IMG/VR virus record: IMGVR_UViG_3300022700_000208
Location: 17,646 to 81,645 of that record
Direction: 5' to 3' (one strand)
From: a virus
Length of the DNA: 64,000 bases
Both the position numbers and the translations under genes were made by a program. The notes under the pieces are model-generated. The model made no database searches. It was not told where the DNA came from and saw only the letters and a program-made list of their open reading frames with translations. Positions 23,128 through 30,913 of this stretch are shown in pieces. The first letter of the stretch is position 1. Every line of letters begins with the position of its first letter.

Positions 23128-23487
23128 ATGAATAAAGCTAGACAAGTTTTGGAAAAAGCAAAGAAGTTTTCTGAGGCTGTGGATAAGCAAGCGGTCAAAG
23201 AACTCATTCTGTATGCAGATAATGATGGGGATCTTCATAAAAGACAGTTTGTTCCCATTCTTAAAAATCTCAAGAAGAAATGGGATAAAGGCCAATTTGA
23301 TGAGAAGAAAGCAGTCAAAGCCTTTTTGAATTTTGCGGATGAGGCAGCCAAGAAATATGTCAAGGAACATGGTGCTCCTGGGGACAAGGTAAAAGATATC
23401 TTCCCCAAGAAGGTAAGAGAGGCTGCTGCTGAGGAATGGGCAGAGCGTTTTAAAGAACAAGTTGAAAACGACGATCTTCCTCTTTGA
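23128..23487 (+). CDS. Tagged helical protein, 119 residues
   Basis: A 119-residue protein beginning MNKARQVLEKAKKFSEAVDK; FSE/A at Glu16 is a candidate prohead-protease site at the same distance as in the 15815 gene. The body is basic and helical. Leader TAAGGAGAGTGAA shared with the preceding gene. Function unknown. Confidence 0.7.
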   Translation: MNKARQVLEKAKKFSEAVDKQAVKELILYADNDGDLHKRQFVPILKNLKKKWDKGQFDEKKAVKAFLNFADEAAKKYVKEHGAPGDKVKDIFPKKVREAAAEEWAERFKEQVENDDLPL

Positions 23488-23495
23488 GGTCAGGC

Positions 23496-23759
23496 ATGAA
23501 TTTTAAAAAGATAACTCCAGATTTCATTCTTATTGGGGTAGCCATTCTGGCTCTTGTGATCACTGTATATGATCTCATGGCTCTTAATAATGGAGGGACA
23601 GAGGCTACCATTAGCCATGTGATTATGGTGTGGTCTTACAAATATCCTTTATTCACTTGGTTTGCTGGATTCATTCCAGGTGTATTGGTGGGGCATTTGT
23701 TTTGGAGAATTAGGGATAGTAAGAAAACAGACAAGTTAGGAAGGGAGATTCCGAAATGA
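23496..23759 (+). CDS. Small membrane protein
   Basis: An 87-residue protein, start ATG 23496 with GAGG upstream (an in-frame TTG lies at 23484). Two hydrophobic segments: residues 8-30 (DFILIGVAILALVITVYDL) and about 50-70 (YPLFTWFAGFIPGVLVGHLF). The end is basic. It sits between two tagged genes and overlaps the next one at ATGA. Function unknown. Confidence 0.62.
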   Translation: MNFKKITPDFILIGVAILALVITVYDLMALNNGGTEATISHVIMVWSYKYPLFTWFAGFIPGVLVGHLFWRIRDSKKTDKLGREIPK

Positions 23760-24103
23760 GTAAGGCAAAGAAATTCCTTGAGAAAGTCAGTACAAACAAA
23801 TCTGTCAATGAGGGTTCAATCCTTGAGTTCCCAGACATGGCTAAGGAAAATAAAGAGTTTAAGAAGCTCTTTAAAAAAGAAGAGGAAATTCAGAAAAAGA
23901 GAGAAGAGATATCTGACTCTCTTTTAAAAATGGAAGATCTTCTCAATGATGCCCAGAAGCAAGCAAATAAAATGAAAGAATCTGATTTTCCAGAAGGGCC
24001 TAAATCCGCTGAAGGTAAAGAGGGTTATATAGACAGAATTAAGTTTAAACTGAGAGACCTGGACAAAGCTATGGATTATCTCAGAGAGCAAGGATTGATG
24101 TAA
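23756..24103 (+). CDS. Tagged coiled-coil protein, related to the 37039 gene
   Basis: A 115-residue protein beginning MSKAKKFLEKVSTNKSVNEGS, with VNE/G at Glu19 as candidate cleavage site. Residues 35-80 are a coiled-coil. The C-terminal section FPEGPKSAEGKEGYIDRIK with YLRE matches FPAGPKSVEKMQTAKEKLD in the 37039 protein, so these two tagged proteins share their body as well as the tag. It directly precedes the portal gene. Confidence 0.7.
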   Translation: MSKAKKFLEKVSTNKSVNEGSILEFPDMAKENKEFKKLFKKEEEIQKKREEISDSLLKMEDLLNDAQKQANKMKESDFPEGPKSAEGKEGYIDRIKFKLRDLDKAMDYLREQGLM

Positions 24104-24134
24104 GCAAACTCCAAAATAAGTTAAAGGATAAACA

Positions 24135-25928
24135 ATGGCAAACACCGAAGAGCAAACTCAAAATCAATCATCAGGAGAGCAGGGAAATAGGATAGCTCTC
24201 AATGAAGAGCAGTTAAGGGTTCTTGAGCGTGTATTCCCTGGATTCTCTAATGATGATGCTAATGCTGACAGTATCCTGGAGAATCTTATTGTCGGCTTTA
24301 ATGATCCCAACACTCTTTCTAATATGAGTGCTTCCAGTAGGAATTTTGATTCCTATCAGGTAGCGGCTGCCTATGCTGCTATCTACACCAAGTCTACTCG
24401 CTCTCGTTATGAGCTTATAAGGAAGGTGGAAGAGGCTAGAGATTTCTATTTGGTTGAGACCATTACTCAGCAATTCACTGAGGATGCTCTGAACCCAGAG
24501 ACAGGAACTGGCAATATTCTCAATGTCAGTTCTAAAAATAAAAAGATTCAGCAGGAAATTGATCTGTTGGATGAGCGCTTTGATTTTGATCAGATGGCCC
24601 AGACCATCACTCCTGATATGATCCTTTACGGAGAGTACACTCTCAAGACTGAGGTCAACACTTATGATAAGGACAAGGGATCAGTAAAAAATAATCAGGA
24701 TGGTCAGGAAAGAAAGCTCAGTGAAAAAAGCATTCATGAGCAGCAGATAGATAAGCTTAATAAGCAAAAGTCTGTTGATGAAAAAGAAGAGTCTAATGCT
24801 GGCCTGGTTAATATTCTTGATAATGTTGAGCAGGGATCAGTTATTGCTCTTGAAAAGGATGGCGGTATTGATGGTTATCTTGTGATCAATCATAAGGGAA
24901 GGCTTCAAAAAGCTGAGCCTGCTGATTTCATCAAGTTTGCTCTTCCCAGGACCAGAATACGTATTGATCTTCAGAATGAGGTCAGTGGTGTTGTTAGACA
25001 TTTTGGGGGAAATCCTCAAAGAGAGTCTGTCAAAAAAGAACTTGCTAATGTCCCAAGATTTATTCGGGTTGGACGTTCTATTATTGCTCCCTTTCTATCT
25101 AAGATTAAAGAGCTTCAACTTCTAGAATCTCTTATCCCAGCAACCAAGATATCCAAGTTATCCAATGGAAATATAGTTGGTGTACAGCTTCCTGAGAATA
25201 CTAAAGTTGAACAGGGGATGAATGTTGCCAATCGCCTTGAGCAGGTGATCAATAAAAAAGTCGGTGTTGATAAGGAAAAGGGTGAGCTTAATATTGAAAA
25301 TATTATGGCAACTTCAGGCAGGACTAAATGTATTCCCATGTTTGGGGAGAAGGGCCGCCTTGAGAAACTCGATTTCAAATCTGAGGAGCCTGATGATCTG
25401 TTGAATGCTGTCAAGGAAATGAGAGAGACCATTCTTGACAGTGCAGGTATTCCTCATGAATTGGTTTTTAAATCTGAGGGGGATACTAAGAGTGAGATCC
25501 TTAAGCGTTATGCCAGATATCTAAGAAGGCTCAAGCAAATCCAAAAAGGTATTTGTGATGGTATCAAGCAAATGATCTATATCCACCTGGCCAATAAGGG
25601 AATTGAATTTGATCCAGAAGAAATCAGTGTTGAGTTTGAGAATAAGATTGTCGAGATCGACAACCTGGACACTCTTGAGTTCATGGATACCACGGTGGGA
25701 ATGCTTGATAATCTCAAGAATTTCCTTGGGGAACTCAATGAGGAAGGATCTCCCTTAGAGGGCCGAGTGAATTCTGAATCCTTGGCTGATTTCCTTGAAG
25801 AGCAGCTTAGAATTGTGGGGCTCAATAAAGTTATTCTTCCCAGACAAAAACAAAAGGAAAATCCTCCTGATTATGAACCAGAATCCAAAAAAGAAAATGA
25901 TCCATTAGGTCCAGAACCTGAAATATAA
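24135..25928 (+). CDS. Portal protein (T4 gp20-like)
   Basis: A 597-residue portal. Recognised by a helical N-terminal part with EEARDFYLVETITQQFTEDA, a central section with ADFIKFALPR and RSIIAPFLSKIKELQLLE, and a C-terminal part with RETILDSAGIPHELVFKSEG and YLRRLKQIQKGICDGIKQM. The family forms the dodecameric ring at the unique vertex through which DNA enters, and nucleates prohead assembly. Length is slightly above T4 gp20 (524). It is preceded and followed by tagged genes. Its own N-terminus (MANTEEQTQNQSSGEQG) is not tagged. Confidence 0.88.
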   Translation: MANTEEQTQNQSSGEQGNRIALNEEQLRVLERVFPGFSNDDANADSILENLIVGFNDPNTLSNMSASSRNFDSYQVAAAYAAIYTKSTRSRYELIRKVEEARDFYLVETITQQFTEDALNPETGTGNILNVSSKNKKIQQEIDLLDERFDFDQMAQTITPDMILYGEYTLKTEVNTYDKDKGSVKNNQDGQERKLSEKSIHEQQIDKLNKQKSVDEKEESNAGLVNILDNVEQGSVIALEKDGGIDGYLVINHKGRLQKAEPADFIKFALPRTRIRIDLQNEVSGVVRHFGGNPQRESVKKELANVPRFIRVGRSIIAPFLSKIKELQLLESLIPATKISKLSNGNIVGVQLPENTKVEQGMNVANRLEQVINKKVGVDKEKGELNIENIMATSGRTKCIPMFGEKGRLEKLDFKSEEPDDLLNAVKEMRETILDSAGIPHELVFKSEGDTKSEILKRYARYLRRLKQIQKGICDGIKQMIYIHLANKGIEFDPEEISVEFENKIVEIDNLDTLEFMDTTVGMLDNLKNFLGELNEEGSPLEGRVNSESLADFLEEQLRIVGLNKVILPRQKQKENPPDYEPESKKENDPLGPEPEI

Positions 25929-25938
25929 GGAGAGTAAA

Positions 25939-28785
25939 ATGAGTCGAGCAAAGTCACTCCTGAATACATTCAATGAAGCCAGAATTGGTGACGATAAAAC
26001 TCAGCATAATGATCGGTTTGCTGTCCTTGGGGGAGGTAATGCCTATCTTCCAACAGGAAAAAGGCAGACAGCCGAGAAGTTAACTGCTGGGGCTTACGTT
26101 CCTAAAATGAGCCCTCAAGGTGTTGTGTTTGAAAAGGCTCAGATCAACACTGATGAGATCCTTCGCTTTGAGGATGAAAGACAAAAGAAGGTTGTCAAAA
26201 GAGTAGAGAAGTTTTGGGAGCAGGGCCAACGCTATAATCAGTTTGGCTTTACTCATTCCTTCGGTCTTCTCATGGAAGGTCCCCCAGGCAGTGGAAAATG
26301 TCTGGGTAGAGGGACTCCTGTTCTCATGTACGATGGATCTACCAAGAAAGTAGAGGATGTAGTTGTAGGGGATAAATTGATGGGAGATGATTCTACTCCT
26401 AGAACTGTTAAATCAACTACTAGTGGATATGAGCAGATGTACAGGGTTGTTCCTGTAAAAGGTGATCCTTATGTAGTTAATGAATCTCATATCCTTAGCC
26501 TTAAGATGTCCTGCGCAGCAGGAGGAAAAGAAAAAGGTGAGAAGGTAGATATCTCTGTAAGAGAGTATATGGAAAGAAGTAATCATTTTAAGCATTATGC
26601 TAAAGGATATCGAGTAGGAGTCGACTTTGAAGAAAAAGAGGTTCCTCTAGATCCTTATTATCTTGGGATATGGCTAGGAGATGGAAACAATAAGGATCAG
26701 AGTATTTCCAACCCAGAGGAAGAAATTCTTGAGTATCTTTATTCTTTGGGTGAAGAAAGAGGGCTTCATGTATATGCTGATACTCAAGAAGGAAAATGTC
26801 CTTTAATAAAGCTAGTGAAAAAAGAAGGATTATATAATAACCTTCTTGATTCTTTGAGAGAACTTGAGCTTATTAACAATAAGCATATCCCCCATATTTA
26901 TAAAGCCAATTCAAAAGAGAATAGACTTCAGCTTTTGGCTGGTTTATTGGACACAGATGGTTATTATTGTAATGGTTATTATGAAATAATGAGCAATAAC
27001 TCAGTCTTGAAGGATGATATTCTTTATCTTGCAAAATCTCTTGGTTTTGCTGCCTACTATAAAGAAAAAGAGGCTAAGTTAGAAAATTGGGATGAGCCAA
27101 GGACCTATTATAGGATATCTATTTCAGGGCATGTTGATGAGATTCCATGTAAAGTGGAAAGGAAGCAAGCAGAGCCAAGAAAACAAAAGAAAGATGTTCT
27201 TTCTACGGGAATCACTTTAGAGAAGTTGGAAGTTGATGAGTATTTTGGTTTTGAGATTGATGGTAATAGGAGATTTCTCCTGGGGGATTTTACTGTTACT
27301 CACAATACCGTGATAGTAAAACAAGTTCTTGAGGATGCTATCAATCAAGATCATATTGCTCTCATTTGCAGGAATGTGGATGATTTGGCTGAAGGTCTTA
27401 ATGCTCTAAGAGAGGTTGAGCCTGATCGCAAGATCCTTTGTGTGATGGAAGATATTGAAAACCTCATCAAGTTTGGGGATCAATCTCTCATTCAGCTCAT
27501 GGATGGGGACAATAAGCAAGAGGGTGTGTTCTACCTGGGAACTACAAACCATCCTGAGAAGATCCATCCCCGTGTTAAAAGAAAAGGCAGGTTCTCAGAG
27601 ACCATTCATGTTCCGTTTCCTCCCAAAGAGGGAAGACAAGCCTATCTCAAGAAAAAGCTTGGCCAGCATGAGGATGCCAAGGAAATCAATCGCATTGTGA
27701 AAGCCACAGAGGGCCTTAGTTTTGCCCACCTCAGGGACTACATCATTGGGACCTATTGTGAGGAGAGAAACTCGGATGAGGTTCTCAGCGAAATTAAGGA
27801 CGTGTCAGTGGAGGAGCTTAAATCCCAGGGCCTTACCTATGATGAGTTTAAAGAAAAGCTTGAGGAGGCTCTTGGAGTCCAGAGCACCGCTTCATATAAC
27901 CAGTCCTTGAATGAGGATACAGTCCGTACTCCTAGCGATAAAGCCAAGAGCAAATCTCAGCGCCGCCGAATGGAGAGAATGAAGAGCAAATATAAGAAGC
28001 AAAAGAGCGAGTCCAGGGCTTCTAAGCTCTTAGAGGAGATGGATGATTCTGGGTTCAGTCTGATTGATCCTGAAGAGATCAAAAAGGAATTCAGGCAGAA
28101 GATCAAGAACTTTGGCATTGAGGGAGTCAATGTTGAGGATGTCACTGTAGACATGGAAAATGATATCATTGTCAATTTCTCTGATGATGAGGGAGATGAA
28201 CTCCTGGCCATTTTCCAACACAATGAAGAGGAAGCCTGGGTTCTTATTGTCGATGATGAGGAGGAAGCTGAAAATGAAGAGGGAGAAGCCATTATTGTGG
28301 ATCTTAGTCCTCTTCCATTTGCCCTTAGGGATACCCCAATCGGTAAATATTTAGAGCTTGCCACTCTTGAATGGATGAATAAGTCCACTCTTGTTTCCAT
28401 CCTAAGAGCTGGGGAGATCGGATATGATAAGCAGATCAAAGACTATAGCAATAGCTATGATGCTTATGGGAACCGAGTTGTAGCTCCAGCCGAAGCCAAA
28501 GTCAGTGAGGAAGATCTTAAGAAACATCTTCAGGAAAGTGGTGTTGATGAGCTTAAGAGAACAGTTGTCAGAGGAGGAAAGAGAGTCAAACTCCCTGTGG
28601 TGATAAAGAAGAAAAAGAAAAAGCTCACTGGTAAACAAAAGGCAGGCATCAGAAAAGGTGCAAGGAAAAGAAAAGCCAAGAAGGCTCAGATCCAGAGGAA
28701 GAGAAAGAAATCCCTGAAGAAAAGAAAGCAAATGGGCCTTAAAAAGGGAGGTCTTGGGACTCGAAGAAAGCTCAAAGGAAGATAA
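25939..28785 (+). CDS. Tagged AAA+ ATPase interrupted by an intein
   Basis: A 948-residue precursor; 612 residues remain after removal of the 336-residue intein. It begins MSRAKSLLNTFNEARIG, the tag, with FNE/A at Glu13 as a candidate cleavage site. The AAA+ core has GPPGSGK split from T by the intein, Walker B CVMEDIENL, and sensor-1 GTTNHPEKIHPRVKRKGRFSE. The C-terminal part contains a second tag-like SRASKLLEEMDDSGFSL, an acidic domain, then a very basic tail (RKGARKRKAKKAQIQRKRKK). The leader TAAGGAGAGTAAAATG is shared with tagged genes. A tag, AAA+ and basic tail together are unusual; role unknown, probably in the head. Confidence 0.88.
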   Translation: MSRAKSLLNTFNEARIGDDKTQHNDRFAVLGGGNAYLPTGKRQTAEKLTAGAYVPKMSPQGVVFEKAQINTDEILRFEDERQKKVVKRVEKFWEQGQRYNQFGFTHSFGLLMEGPPGSGKCLGRGTPVLMYDGSTKKVEDVVVGDKLMGDDSTPRTVKSTTSGYEQMYRVVPVKGDPYVVNESHILSLKMSCAAGGKEKGEKVDISVREYMERSNHFKHYAKGYRVGVDFEEKEVPLDPYYLGIWLGDGNNKDQSISNPEEEILEYLYSLGEERGLHVYADTQEGKCPLIKLVKKEGLYNNLLDSLRELELINNKHIPHIYKANSKENRLQLLAGLLDTDGYYCNGYYEIMSNNSVLKDDILYLAKSLGFAAYYKEKEAKLENWDEPRTYYRISISGHVDEIPCKVERKQAEPRKQKKDVLSTGITLEKLEVDEYFGFEIDGNRRFLLGDFTVTHNTVIVKQVLEDAINQDHIALICRNVDDLAEGLNALREVEPDRKILCVMEDIENLIKFGDQSLIQLMDGDNKQEGVFYLGTTNHPEKIHPRVKRKGRFSETIHVPFPPKEGRQAYLKKKLGQHEDAKEINRIVKATEGLSFAHLRDYIIGTYCEERNSDEVLSEIKDVSVEELKSQGLTYDEFKEKLEEALGVQSTASYNQSLNEDTVRTPSDKAKSKSQRRRMERMKSKYKKQKSESRASKLLEEMDDSGFSLIDPEEIKKEFRQKIKNFGIEGVNVEDVTVDMENDIIVNFSDDEGDELLAIFQHNEEEAWVLIVDDEEEAENEEGEAIIVDLSPLPFALRDTPIGKYLELATLEWMNKSTLVSILRAGEIGYDKQIKDYSNSYDAYGNRVVAPAEAKVSEEDLKKHLQESGVDELKRTVVRGGKRVKLPVVIKKKKKKLTGKQKAGIRKGARKRKAKKAQIQRKRKKSLKKRKQMGLKKGGLGTRRKLKGR
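26299..27306 (+). other. Intein with LAGLIDADG endonuclease in the AAA+ ATPase
   Basis: A 336-residue intein starting CLGRGTPVLMYDGS (Cys1) and ending FLLGDFTVTHN followed by Thr. It separates GPPGSGK from T, so the insertion is inside Walker A. The block B region is NESHILSL. LAGLIDADG motifs are YYLGIWLGDGNN and LLAGLLDTDGYY. It shares DPYxLGxWLGDG and NKHIPxxY with QLLAGLxDxDG with the terminase intein, so the two are related. Splicing and homing-endonuclease residues look intact. Confidence 0.93.
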
Positions 28786-28786
28786 T

Positions 28787-29221
28787 ATGAATTATGGCAA
28801 GTGGTATGCCCAGGAAATGGACCGATTGGGTGATGAAATTGAGGATCAAGAAAACCATCGTAAGGATAGAGAGGAGACAGACATGAGTAAAGCCAAGGAA
28901 CTGACAGAGAAATTCAATAAGGTAGATGAGAAGGACTTAAAGTCTGAGGATCTCAAGGAATTTGCTGATGCTATCAGTGAAACTATAGGCAAAGTTCAGA
29001 ATTTTGTCGATGGGTATCAAAGAGTCAGAAAGAGACTCAATAAGGATATGCAGAAGGCAAAAGACAATGTTGATAATCTTGGCTCTGGAGAGTCTGATGA
29101 GAGTGTTCAGGAAGAGCTTCATGTTCTTGCCGATATGATGCAAGATTTCCTTGAAAGTATGGAGGAGCTTGCGAATGATAACAAAAAAGAAATGGAAAAC
29201 GCTGTAAAGAAACTTAAATAG
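28787..29221 (+). CDS. Tagged protein, two possible starts
   Basis: A 144-residue reading frame from ATG 28787 (MNYGKWYAQEMDRLG), which follows the AAA+ stop at once. A second in-frame ATG at 28883 starts MSKAKELTEKFNKV, the tag, and has GAGGAG 6 nt upstream; it would give a 112-residue tagged protein. Both starts may be used, or the first 32 codons may be a separate leader. The body is helical with coiled-coil character. I list the longer frame because the gap would otherwise be unusually long for this phage. Confidence 0.62.
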   Translation: MNYGKWYAQEMDRLGDEIEDQENHRKDREETDMSKAKELTEKFNKVDEKDLKSEDLKEFADAISETIGKVQNFVDGYQRVRKRLNKDMQKAKDNVDNLGSGESDESVQEELHVLADMMQDFLESMEELANDNKKEMENAVKKLK

Positions 29222-29236
29222 ATAGGAGTTTGTACT

Positions 29237-29569
29237 ATGTCAAAAGCAAAAGAATTGAAAGAGAAATTCGATAAAACCAAACAAGGTCAGTCTGTATCTG
29301 AGCAAGGGACCAGCCCTAATAATGTTGCTAAGACAAGAGATCAAGTTGCAAAGAGATTAGGTGCAGCTCAGAAAATTATGTCTAAGCCTGATCCTGAAAA
29401 TTTAAAACAGATTGTACAGGGACATCTAGATGCTTTGGATGCTGTTAGGTCAGGTCTTGTTTCCATGTTTAAAAAAGAAGGAAATAAAGACATGCAAAAG
29501 GTAATAGATAAAGTTTCTGACTCAGAAAAAGAACTAAGAGACTTGGTTAAAAAAGAGGATTTTTTCTAA
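29237..29569 (+). CDS. Tagged helical protein, 110 residues
   Basis: A 110-residue protein beginning MSKAKELKEKFDKTKQGQ, with VSE/Q at Glu22. Helical and basic throughout, with a helical pattern (HLDALDAVRSGLVSMFKKEG) resembling the end of the preceding protein. TAGGAG lies upstream. Function unknown. Confidence 0.69.
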   Translation: MSKAKELKEKFDKTKQGQSVSEQGTSPNNVAKTRDQVAKRLGAAQKIMSKPDPENLKQIVQGHLDALDAVRSGLVSMFKKEGNKDMQKVIDKVSDSEKELRDLVKKEDFF

Positions 29570-29570
29570 T

Positions 29571-29801
29571 ATGTCCAAGGCAAAAAACTTGCTTACTTTG
29601 GTCTCAGAGGCCAGTAAGCCAAAAATTGAAAAGCTCAAGTCCATTTGGGAGGGCTTAAGCTCTAGACAGAAAAAAGAGTTAATGGCCCTTTATGCTTTCT
29701 CCGAGTTCAATGAAGAGTTTGATCACCTATCTTCTTATCAGAAGGAAGTGATGATCAATAACCTAGAAGTAGCAGAATCATTTTCATCGAAGGAACACTA
29801 A
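29571..29801 (+). CDS. Tagged small protein, 76 residues
   Basis: A 76-residue protein beginning MSKAKNLLTLVSEASKPK; VSE/A follows at Glu13, the same distance as in the AAA+ ATPase. The body is helical. It starts after the previous stop and overlaps the next gene at one base. Function unknown. Confidence 0.69.
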   Translation: MSKAKNLLTLVSEASKPKIEKLKSIWEGLSSRQKKELMALYAFSEFNEEFDHLSSYQKEVMINNLEVAESFSSKEH

Positions 29802-30367
29802 TGCTTATCACTGAAGACTCAGACCGTTGTTTTGTGATCAAAGATGGAAAGGCCATAGCCATATCCGAGACTCCAGAAGGTCTTGATAATGGGGGCCGTG
29901 ATGATGTCTATGCCTATGTGGTGGATGATGAGGAAGAAACCTATGCTCGGATGTTTGAGGCAGATTCAGATGATCATGCCATAACAAAAGCCAAGCTCAG
30001 CATGTATGAGAATGGCAATCATCGAGCGTATGTTGGAAAATTCCTAGGTAAGACAGAAGCAGGACCTATATTCAGGGATATGAACCTGATATATGCTGAC
30101 ATGGATGAGGGAGTGAATGAAGAGCTTAAAGAGTCCACTTCCAGAAGGCTAGTTAGGCAGTCTGTCAGATATGGAACTCAGTTCATCACAGCCAATGAGC
30201 AAGAAAGACAAAATCTTATGGGGGCCATCACTCTCCTCAACCAAGCTCAGTCAGCTAATGAGGATTCTCAAGCCAAAAAGCTTCTCACTCTTTCCCGCCG
30301 CGTGGCCAAGGGATCAATTGATGAAAAATCTCTTAGGAAAATCACTGGGGAAAGTAAGGAGGAGTAG
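29801..30367 (+). CDS. Unknown acidic protein, 188 residues
   Basis: A 188-residue protein with an acidic alpha/beta N-terminal domain (VDDEEETYARMFEADSDDH) and a helical C-terminal domain (LLNQAQSANEDSQAKKLLT). The N-terminus lacks the tag. TAATG overlap with the previous gene. Position between tagged genes and the protease suggests a head component, but I do not recognise it. Confidence 0.65.
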   Translation: MLITEDSDRCFVIKDGKAIAISETPEGLDNGGRDDVYAYVVDDEEETYARMFEADSDDHAITKAKLSMYENGNHRAYVGKFLGKTEAGPIFRDMNLIYADMDEGVNEELKESTSRRLVRQSVRYGTQFITANEQERQNLMGAITLLNQAQSANEDSQAKKLLTLSRRVAKGSIDEKSLRKITGESKEE

Positions 30368-30913
30368 TTGGATTTATCCCTTGAGATGCTTTTCACAGTT
30401 TTGGCCCTATTTGTAGGGTTAGCTGGTCTTATTTGGAAGATGGTTGACTCCCTTATCCAGAGACAGGAGTCTGCTAAAAAGCGGATTATTGAATCTGAAA
30501 AGCAATCTAAAAAGGAAGCCTTGGATAGGGAACTTGATGCCAATAAGAGACTTGAGGAAGAAAAGGCCCAGATCCAAAAGGAACTTGAAAAGCAAAAGCA
30601 GCGCCATGTTGATCAGCTCATTCAGGGAATAAGGGAAGAAATATCCAAGCTGGACAAGAAACTAAGTCGTGTTCATGAGTCCTATATAGAGCTTAACACT
30701 AAGTTTGAGAGCAATGAGGACAAATATAATCAGGTCCTTACAGAGGTTCATGAGTTTTTTAAAACCACTAAAGCCAGATTCGACATGCTGGAAAAACAAG
30801 CCAGTAATCATGAGGCATCTATTGAAGACATAAAAACCAGGCTTATGGATATTGGAAATGATTTAGTGATTGTGAAAGATGCAGCCGATAAAGTGAGGTC
30901 AAGCAAAGGATGA
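30368..30913 (+). CDS. Membrane-anchored coiled-coil protein
   Basis: A 181-residue protein. TTG at 30368 with AAGGAGGAG upstream is the likely start (an ATG at 30386 is in frame). One transmembrane helix at about residues 8-26 (LFTVLALFVGLAGLIWKMV) is followed by 150 residues of charged coiled-coil. This could be a spanin-like or scaffolding protein; similar architecture is found in inner-membrane spanins, but no partner is visible nearby. Confidence 0.66.
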   Translation: MDLSLEMLFTVLALFVGLAGLIWKMVDSLIQRQESAKKRIIESEKQSKKEALDRELDANKRLEEEKAQIQKELEKQKQRHVDQLIQGIREEISKLDKKLSRVHESYIELNTKFESNEDKYNQVLTEVHEFFKTTKARFDMLEKQASNHEASIEDIKTRLMDIGNDLVIVKDAADKVRSSKG

